The notes below the pieces were generated by a model. It saw only the letters and a list, made by a program, of their open reading frames with translations, was not told where the DNA came from and searched no databases. This document shows, in pieces, positions 9,101-15,428 of a stretch of DNA of 36,814 nucleotides (the first letter of the stretch is position 1; every line of letters begins with the position of its first letter). Both the position numbers and the translations under genes were made by a program. Origin of the DNA: Exilibacterium tricleocarpae (lineage in GTDB: Bacteria; Pseudomonadota; Gammaproteobacteria; Pseudomonadales; Cellvibrionaceae); NCBI RefSeq assembly GCF_007004655.1, contig NZ_ML660118.1:1-36814 (forward strand), written 5' to 3'.

Positions 9101-10428
9101 TTGGGCTGCATGCCATTGATACCCGGCGCGATCACCAGGGGCAGGCGATAGCGGAAGCTGCCGGTTTCGCTGACGGTGTATTCGCCCTTGAGCAGGCCGT
9201 TGTACTCAGGTTCAGCCATCAGGTCATTGGCGGGGTCGATTTCGCCCGTGCCCGGACCGCCGACAAAGACCGACACCAGGCCGGAGGTTTGATAAGGACC
9301 ACAGTGGGTGACACTGCCCTGGACGTTACAGGCGCGTACCCGGAAGATATAGTTGCCGTTGCCCAGACCGCTCACCGTCTTGGCGGTGCCACTGCCGGCG
9401 TAGACAAGCCCCCATTGGCTGCCGTTGGTCTGCTGGTACAGTTCATAGCGGTCCAGAGGGGCGCTGATACTTGCCCAAGAGACAGGGAACGTCCCGTTAT
9501 CATCGCTCGGCGGTACATCAATGCGCGCGGGTGCGCCGGGTCTGATGGCCGTGGTGCTGACGGTCGACGTCTTATAGGCACTGCAGGTGGTCAGGGTGCT
9601 TTCGACATTACAGGCACGGACCCGGTAGCGATAGTCGCCATCGGCCAAGCCGCTGACGCTGCTTGTCCTCGCGGTGCCGGCGTAGACCGGCAACCAGCCG
9701 CCGCCACCCGCTTGCTGAAACAACTCATAGCGATCCACCGCGCCGCTGGCGCTGCCCCAGGCGACCGTATAGCGACCGCTGTCACTGGTCGCGGGCACGG
9801 TTATCGACGCCGGCACACCGGGCGTGATCGCCACTACCGTTTGCGCGGGGTTTGAAAACGCACTCCACCCTTGGGCATTTTGCGCGCGCACCCGGTATTG
9901 ATAAGTACCGTCCCCGGGTACCGTATCGGTAAAACTGCGGGCAGCGCCAAGATAGACACGTGACCATGCCCCTTGTGCTCGGCGCTCGAGTTCATACCGG
10001 GTGACATTGGGGCCGGTGCTGGCCGACCAGGTCAGGGCAATACTGTTGGAAACGTGGGTGGCACTCAGCGAGGGCGGGGTCATTGGCGGTGGAATACTGG
10101 GGATATCCACAACCACAGTGTGCGAACCTTCCAAGTTGTCGATAACGTCACACTCTTCCCATACACAGATGGTCCAGCGCGTCCAGTGATCGTAGCGATA
10201 GGTGCCGTTGTTTCTACCGGTTATCTGCAGCGTTTGGCCGGGTGGGTAGAAAAAGTTTTTAACGAAAACACCGTTTTTGAATTCGCTGATCTTGTACATT
10301 TGATTTGGGCTGAAATGCAGCGTGTAATTGCCGTCGTTATCCGTGGCCGGACCGCTGATGGCCCAGGACTGGAGAGGCAACAACACGGTGATCAGCAGTG
10401 GCAGTAAAGGTTTTATGATTCTTTCCAT
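3130..10428 (-). CDS. Giant secreted FN3-SpvB-FG-GAP-RHS protein with polymorphic C-terminal tip
   Basis: The 2432-residue protein opens with a Sec signal peptide (MERIIKPLLPLLITVLLPLQSWA). Three fibronectin type III domains follow at about 112-390 (each with the ...YRVRAxN strand). Next come an SpvB-like region from about 405 (SETGSFRYRLPLVIAPGING, LSLTYRS, LGWGWRIGG) and FG-GAP/VCBS repeats at about 716-1066 (DFDGDGL, DVNLDGRDD, DINNDGLPD, DFNGDGLTD, DVNGDGLTD). After a TcdB-middle-like stretch there are many YD repeats and the RHS core (YKHRDHLGSL, YDPQLGRFLSPDP, DPTGYA at about 2110-2200). The shared linker ends near 2281. The last ~151 residues are a Gly/Ala/Val-rich, beta-like tip (LGVGAGIKGQ, GVGISGSGVAG) with an Arg-rich end. 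Known relatives form RHS cages around a toxin tip. Export and toxicity here are inferred. The start is supported by AAAGGGG upstream of the ATG. Confidence 0.92.
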   Translation of the reverse strand: MERIIKPLLPLLITVLLPLQSWAISGPATDNDGNYTLHFSPNQMYKISEFKNGVFVKNFFYPPGQTLQITGRNNGTYRYDHWTRWTICVWEECDVIDNLEGSHTVVVDIPSIPPPMTPPSLSATHVSNSIALTWSASTGPNVTRYELERRAQGAWSRVYLGAARSFTDTVPGDGTYQYRVRAQNAQGWSAFSNPAQTVVAITPGVPASITVPATSDSGRYTVAWGSASGAVDRYELFQQAGGGGWLPVYAGTARTSSVSGLADGDYRYRVRACNVESTLTTCSAYKTSTVSTTAIRPGAPARIDVPPSDDNGTFPVSWASISAPLDRYELYQQTNGSQWGLVYAGSGTAKTVSGLGNGNYIFRVRACNVQGSVTHCGPYQTSGLVSVFVGGPGTGEIDPANDLMAEPEYNGLLKGEYTVSETGSFRYRLPLVIAPGINGMQPNLSLTYRSNRKNGLLGWGWRIGGLSAITRCKASVARDKAISGINSGDDYRFCLDGERLVEIASGEYRTEADDFARITRLGGTAKAPASWTVEYPNGEVLTYGATSDAVRYDNQAQPLTWSLNRRQDMAGNYLTYTYFHDAAQGIHRIQAIHYTRNDLATGTDNAVLFTYEDRDDVLETYRGGARYYVPQRLKTIETRAGGVNLTTYTLHYQRYGQRYFGKLFEDPLSTSHLAQIDLCYGYGAQCVEPLRFEWNDSESATFGMDTGTAHNRFPARTGDFDGDGLLEYFSTDVDSVNGDLTLSVTAIDPRDSDSAFPDVRFDHSYPVPSRVYDVNLDGRDDLVSFDFNEFAPTYRVVVYRSTGNGFVAETWADGLSELSSGWLFTARRFLRDINNDGLPDLHYYKIDHQNPAASKWYVKINTGSGFEPISLWLDNLTNYFVKLSDSPRHFGDFNGDGLTDLLICRYPNTTASTCHLDVLINTGQGFVSSGVWGSIADNSHHLRVGDVNGDGLTDVYHTLGGNEPGFVALSTGERFTPWQSWQANAQNGGLSPRRVFAHLNDDKCADLVTFGPKKGNGRYDTWVELSTCAGPQAGGQGFLPPANWLADAREKPILADFNHDGITDLSNIGHTGSGRTVNTVTRKRLRGVVDGLGDKVSVQYGPMTTSTHYTVTAATRTTSSFTHAGEGYEGNEEEEDAARLPVPTPRLIVEAVVDTRSAGDRKSLSYHYHNHRRDDSGWGALGFDTVAVTDTDSTGAVRKTVNHYHQRVDEAYALMGYPHRTLVYATDSTQSGNTLRLLSDKRFQWKVRLYRDDIDAGHKSPHYFPYLLETHEQSWDLVGTKGSQTTKNFTTTSFACSPVSTAVVTTLAGSSSDRDVSAYGVPLFSRQVFCDTVDGQAFISAVDTTYSDITGIDTTNRWVQGLVQRQRTQGWIGHPGSLASEVRTVAFRYNTLGQLSERVSEPDDSTNSPLRLKTQYNYNPYGTVNRTTQSWGAGAGPGLGFTSTVTRVDETYDAGGVRTVVQTDPAGLTQTTQYAAKFGLPLKHTDANGLVTDTVYDNLGRVDFIIHPDGTLTEYGFRACLGCFAYSGTAASYVQLKTTGQSAVRTYLDAEGREVGTRSRNLAGAFVYTRRDYNPQGQLSMRTAPFFATPSVDTRYAYDVLRRLTTTTFADTTTETIDYNGTQITTTNRLGQASVQQLTGGNLVVLSRDAAGTAVTYRYSPFGDLTSTTVDGNADTTVTIGYDRLGRKIRLDDPNTGVRVYTYNALGLLASETDAKNQVTRYHYDKRGRVTQRVDNATAAGVATRTHVWTYDNKPHGKGLLGSLVGFNTDGSSYAEHYTYTALSQLDRQQTAIDGQAFTFQWHYDGFSRPTGMTYPSGYRTIEDYNDHGFRHTVRAGGDGQVLWVANTADARGNLTRFTLGNGVVTDQHFEAIDGRLQAIQAHKGLFTIQDHGYQFDALGNLKQRSDHKHALTQHFCYDNLNRLTASRAGSCSASSSDFTYDALGNITQKTGVAGVYRYGQNGAGPHAVTSANHLQYTYDANGNMIAAKAGAQTVKSVAYTAFDKPSRISDTSPGSEKWSDVVYGPTKNRVKHSDSAGRTTIYASLGRYEVITKSGITRQVHYLGDFALYIGSAGSGEYRYKHRDHLGSLVAKSGEQATHANDVEWLANGPWGERRYQIWNGSLDEGYQPDDAARGFTGHEHLDSVSLIHMNGRVYDPQLGRFLSPDPLVQAPLNSQSYNRYSYVFNNPLSFVDPTGYASKILEQVDVVGYQFESKVKNAGSGWFRSGVKLYNYTNFNRSMGSVAGIIHPGFWLGRAATVDARVDTGVDASDDASGYDSDDGHGAKKRFIDPIKNYLDNNVTVTASGVLGVGAGIKGQAILDPTDIDGNSKVYGGAGGVLGVSATATIDFTLSKSGSFNDNQVVTKVGFTLGIGPALGVTVIASETGRQWALSVGAGVGISGSGVAGRQGSQSSMQGNPGAAAAARRREQRR
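3586..4099. repeat. Direct repeat copy 2 of rhs core DNA (514 bp)
   Basis: This is the counterpart of 1104-1617, inside the full-length rhs gene. It encodes roughly residues 2111-2281, from the end of the YD-repeat region through the core to the linker before the variable tip. The same orientation and uninterrupted alignment mean a crossover with 1104-1617 would delete about 2.5 kb, including imm1, imm2 and the current tip, and fuse the alternative tip in frame. Confidence 0.9.
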
Positions 10429-11425
10429 GTTGGGCCCCTTTTATTCCATGTGGCCGATTGATTTACCCTTCCGGGAACCGTTCCTTCACGCAGGTATTAT
10501 CAGTTGCTGACAACAACCGTTAGTGACGTTTTTGAAAGGCTATCAGGTTATTTGAACGACTGGCTTCCTTGCAATTTCCTGGCATTTCAATATCCTTATT
10601 CTTTTCAGATTTTTTTGCGTGTTATTGAGTCGGGATTTTTTAATCCCGTTGCAGGTGCTAGTGACGAGACAGCAATCCTAGCAGGTTTAGCAAACAGAAA
10701 AGTGTCATATAGGATTATTTTAACCTGTAAGTCGTCGGCGCAGTGCTGTCTTTAGTATGAAGCAACGTTTGCTTGCGCCGGAGTTTTTGATTTTTCCAAA
10801 AAATAAACGTTTGTCCTGTCACACTCGCAGTCCGTTATCGCAACGTAAACCGCCCGATAGAAAAATTCAACATCCAAAATCCTATATTGTTTGATACTTT
10901 CATATCTCCCTTTCATGCTGAACCGGAAAAAATAGCGCTCTAGAATAAAACAATCCGCCGCAAAAAATCCGCATCCCAATGATCGATAAAGATAAGAGCA
11001 TTACGGCGGTGAGCACCTGGTCCATCGATGTAATACATACCAAAAGAGAAGTATGTCAGCCTACATGCAGTAAAGATAGGTAAAAACATTCCTTATATAC
11101 CGAAGCATAGGTACCTTTGAGGGGGACCACTCCCCCGTGCCAATAGCACCGCTTGCAGGATACTGCGGGGTGGTTCTAACGCAGGGGAGTGGCACCATTC
11201 TAGGGGGACGCAACTAAAGTTACGTCCCCGCAGCATGCCGCCGGAAGAGGTGCCCTTAGAATGGTGCCACCGGTCAGTTGAGGGGGACAGTCTCTAATGT
11301 CACTTCCCTAAGCGTATATGCACCGCTTTATCGGTCGCCGCCCAGTCACATCGATCTCGATATAGTATCGCCCCCGGCTTCCCTGGTAAGATGCGCGGCG
11401 GTCAGTTGCCCGAATTGATATATCC
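10429..11425. other. Gene-poor region upstream of rhs
   Basis: About 1 kb lies between the divergently transcribed rhs gene and the thioesterase gene. A 75-codon open frame on the minus strand (10752-10979) and an 83-codon frame on the plus strand (10504-10755) are present. Neither has a convincing ribosome binding site or a recognisable protein signature. The right part holds the nested palindromic element at 11189-11270 and a further 'ggggacagtctctaatgtcacttccc' piece near 11283-11308. Promoters for both neighbours must be here, but I could not pick a convincing -35/-10 pair. Confidence 0.5.
11189..11270. repeat. Nested palindromic (REP-like) element, copy 1
   Basis: Two palindromes sit side by side. 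An outer pair of perfect 14-bp arms is at 11189-11202 (gtggcaccattcta) and 11257-11270. Inside it is a 26-bp near-palindrome at 11204-11229 of the form GGGGACGnAACT..AGTTnCGTCCCC. The flanking stretch plus the inner palindrome recur at 36701-36741. Such elements are usually dispersed intergenic repeats; folding as RNA or cruciform is possible. Confidence 0.8.
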
Positions 11426-11893
11426 ATGAACCAGACCCAAAACCCCGCCGTCGACTGGGACTACCCCGCGCCCCACGTCTTCGAACTGACGGTGTCAGCG
11501 GCCGATATCGACGGTCTCAACCACGCCAACAACGCTGAATATGTGCGCTGGTGCGAGCGGGCCGCCTGGTCCCATTCCGAACGGTTGGGTCTGTCGCTGC
11601 ACGACTACAAGCGGCTCGATCGGGCCATGGCGATCCGCCACGCCGAATTCGACTATCTCGCCGCCGCGCTGGAAGGTGATACCCTGCGGGTTGCCACCTG
11701 GCTGACCGGGACCGACAATAAGCTCAGCCTGGAGCGGCGTTTTCAACTGGTGCGGGCCGGTGACGCGCTAACCCTGATGCGGGGTCGCTGGTCATTGGTC
11801 TGCATCCAGATCAGCAGCGGCCGCCCGCGGCGCCTGCCGGCCGAATTTCTGGCCGCTTACGGCGCGGCAGTAGTGGCGACGGACGCGCTTTGA
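11426..11893 (+). CDS. Acyl-CoA thioesterase, 4HBT hot-dog fold (YbgC/FadM-like)
   Basis: This 155-residue cytosolic protein is the usual length for a single hot-dog thioesterase. The active-site region is clear: SAADIDGLNHANNAEYVRW, with Asp29 in the position of the catalytic Asp of the YbgC/FadM group and the following H-x-N-N on the central helix. The family hydrolyses acyl-CoA thioesters to the free acid and CoA. The natural substrate here (short-chain, aromatic or long-chain acyl-CoA) cannot be read from sequence. It is followed after 31 nt by the smrA-like gene on the same strand, so the two may be co-transcribed. No strong Shine-Dalgarno sequence is seen; the ATG is chosen because the homology starts soon after it. 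Confidence 0.85.
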   Translation: MNQTQNPAVDWDYPAPHVFELTVSAADIDGLNHANNAEYVRWCERAAWSHSERLGLSLHDYKRLDRAMAIRHAEFDYLAAALEGDTLRVATWLTGTDNKLSLERRFQLVRAGDALTLMRGRWSLVCIQISSGRPRRLPAEFLAAYGAAVVATDAL

Positions 11894-11924
11894 CTGTGTT
11901 GACCCGGTAACTGTGAGGTAGCCT

Positions 11925-12515
11925 GTGTCCGATAACGACAACGACAGCTTTGCCCAGGCCATGGGCGATGTAGAGCCGCTGCGCACCGACAAGCGGGTGA
12001 CCCTGAAAGCCGATGACAAAGCGGCCAAGGTGGGGCTGGAACACCGCCGCCAGGCCGCCGAGGCCCTGCCGGCGGCGGACGAAAATGCACTGGCGGGCGA
12101 TTTTATCGAGCCGGTGGCGCCGCTGGATATACTGTCTTACCGCCAACCGGGCGTGCAGCACGGCGTGTTTCGCAACCTGCGGCTGGGCAAGTACGCAATC
12201 GATGCGCGGCTGGATTTGCACCGCATGAGTGTCGAACGGGCCCGCGATGCGGTTTACCAGTTTGTCCGCGACTGTCTCGAACACGATATTCGCTGTGTCC
12301 TGATCACCCATGGCAAGGGGCTGATGCGGCAGCCGCAGCCGGCCCTGTTAAAGAGCTGTGTGGCCCATTGGCTGCCCCAGTTGCCCCAGGTATTGGCCTT
12401 TCACTCCGCCCAGCCCCGGCACGGCGGCGCCGGCGCCACCTACGTGCTGCTGCGCAAAAGCGATCGCCAGCGCCAGGAGAACAAGGAGCGCCATGCCGCT
12501 CGTCGCAAGGTTTGA
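11925..12515 (+). CDS. smrA: Smr-domain protein (SmrA-like)
   Basis: The 196-residue protein starts at a GTG preceded by GAGG. The N-terminal ~90 residues are charged and probably flexible. The C-terminal Smr domain shows LDLHRMSVERA (96-106), ITHGKG (127-132) and GGAGATYVLLR (167-177), the three conserved blocks of the family. Small stand-alone Smr proteins of this type are described as DNA nicking endonucleases in enterobacteria, whereas other Smr domains act on RNA. The exact activity here is therefore uncertain. The end is very basic (RQRQENKERHAARRKV), consistent with nucleic-acid binding. The neighbours do not add a functional clue. Confidence 0.85.
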   Translation: MSDNDNDSFAQAMGDVEPLRTDKRVTLKADDKAAKVGLEHRRQAAEALPAADENALAGDFIEPVAPLDILSYRQPGVQHGVFRNLRLGKYAIDARLDLHRMSVERARDAVYQFVRDCLEHDIRCVLITHGKGLMRQPQPALLKSCVAHWLPQLPQVLAFHSAQPRHGGAGATYVLLRKSDRQRQENKERHAARRKV

Positions 12516-12673
12516 GTTGGCCGCGGGCGGTCGCCGCCTTACCGGGGGTGTTGCAACGGTGATTTTGGCCACTTCTGAGCAGGTAAGTAAGCTATTACAA
12601 ACTTGCGCCTAAATCCTTATCCGGTAGTATTTGCCCCTGCAAAAAACGGCAGCTCCGGGGGAGAGACTGTGAT

Positions 12674-13120
12674 ATGGCTACTGGTCCGTTTTTGGACGCC
12701 GTGGGGGAGGTTCTGCCCACCCATCAGGCCTCCGAGACACACCCTGCCTACCGGCTGCTGAGCGAGATAGAGCTGATTCAGCTCGTTGTCGATCGCAGCG
12801 TCGGCCCGCATTCCCGTACCATGGTGAGCACGGCGGGCTATTCCGATCGCGCCTTTATCCTACAGACCGCCGCCCATAACCAATTGATTCACGAGGATAT
12901 TCCGCCGGGCAGTTTCGTGATGATCGACCCCCGGGTTGAGATCGCCGAGCATCAGATAGTCGCCTATGCGCTGCCGGATCAGAACAGCATCGCCCTGGGT
13001 ATTCGCGACGCCGGTTGGGAAGGCTATTTTCTCTCGTTTGGAGGCCGGGCCGTCCATATCACCAGCAAGCGCTGCATTCCTCTGTGGCCGGCGGTTGCCG
13101 TTGTCGGCTACGATTTGTGA
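12674..13120 (+). CDS. S24/LexA-C-terminal-like protein lacking HTH and catalytic residues
   Basis: This is a 148-residue protein with a GGGGGAGA sequence upstream of its ATG. From residue 57 it follows the order of a LexA/phage-repressor C-terminal domain: SDRAFILQTAAHNQL, then IPPGSFVMIDPRVEIAEHQIVAYAL, ending AVAVVGYDL. The usual catalytic Ser (in 'SM') is replaced within AAHNQL, and the usual Lys (in 'VKRL') is absent (IALGIRD). The first ~50 residues do not look like a helix-turn-helix. It may be a non-cleaving partner or dimerisation module, or a distant regulator. The family call is moderate and the function unknown. Confidence 0.55.
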   Translation: MATGPFLDAVGEVLPTHQASETHPAYRLLSEIELIQLVVDRSVGPHSRTMVSTAGYSDRAFILQTAAHNQLIHEDIPPGSFVMIDPRVEIAEHQIVAYALPDQNSIALGIRDAGWEGYFLSFGGRAVHITSKRCIPLWPAVAVVGYDL

Positions 13121-13231
13121 TCGACGCGCCGTCCCTGCCCGGCCTGCGCCCTGTCGAAATCCCCGGCCCGGTTTTAACACCCACCCGCTGAAATACCACC
13201 GCAGTTGAAGAAGGTTGATAGGGAAATTAAG

Positions 13232-13315
13232 ATGACGGACCTGCCTGCAAAACCCCGGTTATTGCCATCGGATACCGCCAACAGTGTTAATGCGCTGGAT
13301 CACGGACATGAATGA
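13232..13315 (+). CDS. 27-codon upstream ORF, possible leader peptide
   Basis: An ATG with a good Shine-Dalgarno sequence (AGGGA, 7 nt upstream) opens a 27-codon frame, MTDLPAKPRLLPSDTANSVN then ALDHGHE. Its TGA falls just inside the start of the next gene, overlapping the ATG at 13308 by 8 nt. The downstream ATG has no good ribosome binding site of its own, so translation could be coupled through this ORF. It may equally be chance. No similarity is recognised. Confidence 0.35.
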   Translation: MTDLPAKPRLLPSDTANSVNALDHGHE

Positions 13316-15026
13316 CACCCTAAAAATACTGCTGGTTGAGGACGACGACGGCGACTATTTTTTTACCAAGTCGGTGTTGGAAGAAGCCTACGGGGATAAA
13401 TGCAGCATCGACTGGAAAAACAACATCGGCTCGGCTTTGCAGGCCACGCAGGACGAGCACTATGACGTCTTTCTGTTCAGTCTCAATGTGGGCGCAGAAA
13501 ATGGGATTGACTTGACGCGCCAGGTTCAATCCCAGGGCAGCGAGACGCCGGTGGTGCTGTTGACCGGCACCGGCGGCGCCGGGGTTGAGGCCGAAGCGCG
13601 ACAGGCCGGCGCGTCAGAGTTTTTGGCCAAACAACACCTGTCTGCGCCGCTGATCGAGCGCACTATCCGCTATGCCGTCGAGCAGAAAAAAGACGAGCAG
13701 GCGCTGAGACGATTGGCTCACTACGATCCACTGACCGGGCTGGCCAACCGCACCCTGTTCAACCTGCGCCTGAGCGAGGGTATTGCCACCGCCAAACGCC
13801 TGCGCGAATCCATTGCCTTGCTGGTGTTGGATTTGGATCATTTCAAAAAAGTTAACGACACCTTCGGCCACCCCGTCGGCGACAAACTGCTACAGGCGGT
13901 GGCCGCACGGGTCAGCGACTGTGTGCGCGAAACCGACACGGTTGCGCGTCTGGGCGGCGACGAGTTTGCCGTTATCGCCACGCACCTGGGCCGGCGCGAC
14001 AACGCCGCGGTGGTCGCCAATAAAGTCATCCGCGGGGTCGCCCGGGTGAGCCAGGTGGACGACCAGGTGCTGTCGACCAGTGCCAGTGTCGGTATCGCTT
14101 TCTTTCCCGAAGACGCCTATGACGTCGATGATCTGCTGAAGCGGGCGGACCTGGCGCTGTATCAGGCCAAGGACGCCGGCCGCGGGGTGTACCGGTTTTA
14201 CGATTCCGACCTGGATAAAAAAACCCGGGCCGTCAGTCGACTGCAGGCACAGATGTTCAAATCCATCCAGAAAAAACACTTCGTGCTCCACTACCAGCCC
14301 ATTGTCGAGACCGAAACCTCGAAGTTGGTGGGGGTGGAGGCGCTGGTGCGCTGGGAGCACCCCGGCCAGGGCCTGGTCGGCCCGCGAACGTTTATCCCGA
14401 TCGCCGAGTCGAGTGGCCTGATCATCGTGCTCGGCGAGTGGATTCTCAAGCAGGCCTGCCGGCAGTTGAAGGAGTACCAGGACAGCGGGCTGGAGCATTT
14501 GTCGGTATCGGTGAATATCTCGGCCGTGCAATTCAACCACGAAAAACTGTTTGAGCACGTGGCCGCGGCCATCGACCAAAGCGGCATACTGCCATCGCAG
14601 CTGGAGCTGGAGATCACCGAGAGCACGCTAATGTCGACGGCGACCCAGGTGAATGAAACACTGCAGAAACTCAGCGAACTGGGGGTGAAGTTATGCGTCG
14701 ATGACTTCGGCACCGGCTATTCCTCCCTGGCCTACCTGAAACGCTTTCCGCTCAATCGTTTGAAAATTGATCGCAGTTTTATTCAGGAAGTGCTGAGAAA
14801 CCAGGACGATGCCGCCATTACCCGGGCCATTATCACTATGGCCAAGGCCCTGCGGCTGGAAGTGGTGGCCGAAGGTGTCGAGACCGATCAGCAGTTTGCC
14901 TTTTTGCGCAACCACGGCTGTGAAACGGTGCAGGGCTTCTTTGTCAGCCGTCCTATGCCCGGAGAGAAACTGCTCCAGTGGCACCAGCGTTACTGCGCCA
15001 GTCACGACCCGGCGGGCGCTGATTAA
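13308..15026 (+). CDS. Degenerate receiver-GGDEF-EAL c-di-GMP protein
   Basis: The 572-residue protein is counted from the ATG at 13308 (MNDTLKILLVEDDDG); upstream in-frame GTG/ATG codons at 13284 and 13290 are less likely. Residues 5-125 form a receiver domain with the acidic pocket (E11, D12) and Lys109. The phosphoacceptor position in DVFLFSLNVG is Ser58 instead of Asp, so normal phosphorylation is unlikely. The GGDEF domain (135-300) has an intact GGDEF (216-220) and an inhibitory-site RxxD (R207-D210) five residues before it. The EAL domain (315-560) has EAL at 344-346, N403, ITES (436-439) and DDFGTG (465-470), so both synthesis and hydrolysis of c-di-GMP are possible. It is cytoplasmic. 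Confidence 0.93.
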   Translation: MNDTLKILLVEDDDGDYFFTKSVLEEAYGDKCSIDWKNNIGSALQATQDEHYDVFLFSLNVGAENGIDLTRQVQSQGSETPVVLLTGTGGAGVEAEARQAGASEFLAKQHLSAPLIERTIRYAVEQKKDEQALRRLAHYDPLTGLANRTLFNLRLSEGIATAKRLRESIALLVLDLDHFKKVNDTFGHPVGDKLLQAVAARVSDCVRETDTVARLGGDEFAVIATHLGRRDNAAVVANKVIRGVARVSQVDDQVLSTSASVGIAFFPEDAYDVDDLLKRADLALYQAKDAGRGVYRFYDSDLDKKTRAVSRLQAQMFKSIQKKHFVLHYQPIVETETSKLVGVEALVRWEHPGQGLVGPRTFIPIAESSGLIIVLGEWILKQACRQLKEYQDSGLEHLSVSVNISAVQFNHEKLFEHVAAAIDQSGILPSQLELEITESTLMSTATQVNETLQKLSELGVKLCVDDFGTGYSSLAYLKRFPLNRLKIDRSFIQEVLRNQDDAAITRAIITMAKALRLEVVAEGVETDQQFAFLRNHGCETVQGFFVSRPMPGEKLLQWHQRYCASHDPAGAD

Positions 15027-15428
15027 CCCGCTTATTCCTGCAACCCCCTGCGCCCCTGTGGATCGGGGTAGCGTCTGCAACGACCCGCGGCGCCTTTACC
15101 GTGCCTACTGCCTATACTTAGAGATTGGCAGGCCGATAGATGCCGGCCGGCCAGGTGAAGGTGTGGTTACCGCCATGATCCGGGCATTTGAGCTACAGTT
15201 ATCGAAGGGCCGGTGGTTGGCAAACCGCCGCCAACTATACCCCGACGGTGCCACAGCTAGGGTCGGTCGTGTATTTCCCGACCTGAAAGCGGCCTGGATG
15301 CGGCGCCCTGGTCTATCAGCCCGGGCTGCCTGTTATTGGGCTGGCCACCGAGCCGCAATTGGCGCGTGACCGGGGCAGATGGCAGGTGTGGCCAGGCCGG
15401 TATTCGATAAACAACGCAGGATTTGCTT
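15027..15428. other. Intergenic region before the chemoreceptor gene
   Basis: About 400 bp without a credible gene. Open frames on both strands are overlaps of the downstream gene or lack coding character. No clear terminator with a T-run is seen after the GGDEF-EAL gene. The promoter of the chemoreceptor presumably lies here, but no sequence stood out. Confidence 0.4.

Noticed and set aside
10504-10755. 83-codon plus-strand frame upstream of rhs
   Set aside because: No ribosome binding site, no recognisable protein character, and it lies in a repeat-bearing intergenic region.
10752-10979. 75-codon minus-strand frame, Phe/Tyr/Cys-rich
   Set aside because: Composition follows the local AT content, there is no convincing start signal and no family resemblance; it could be a small gene but I cannot support it.
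13890-14579. 229-codon minus-strand frame inside the GGDEF-EAL gene
   Set aside because: Antisense shadow of well-conserved GGDEF and EAL motifs.
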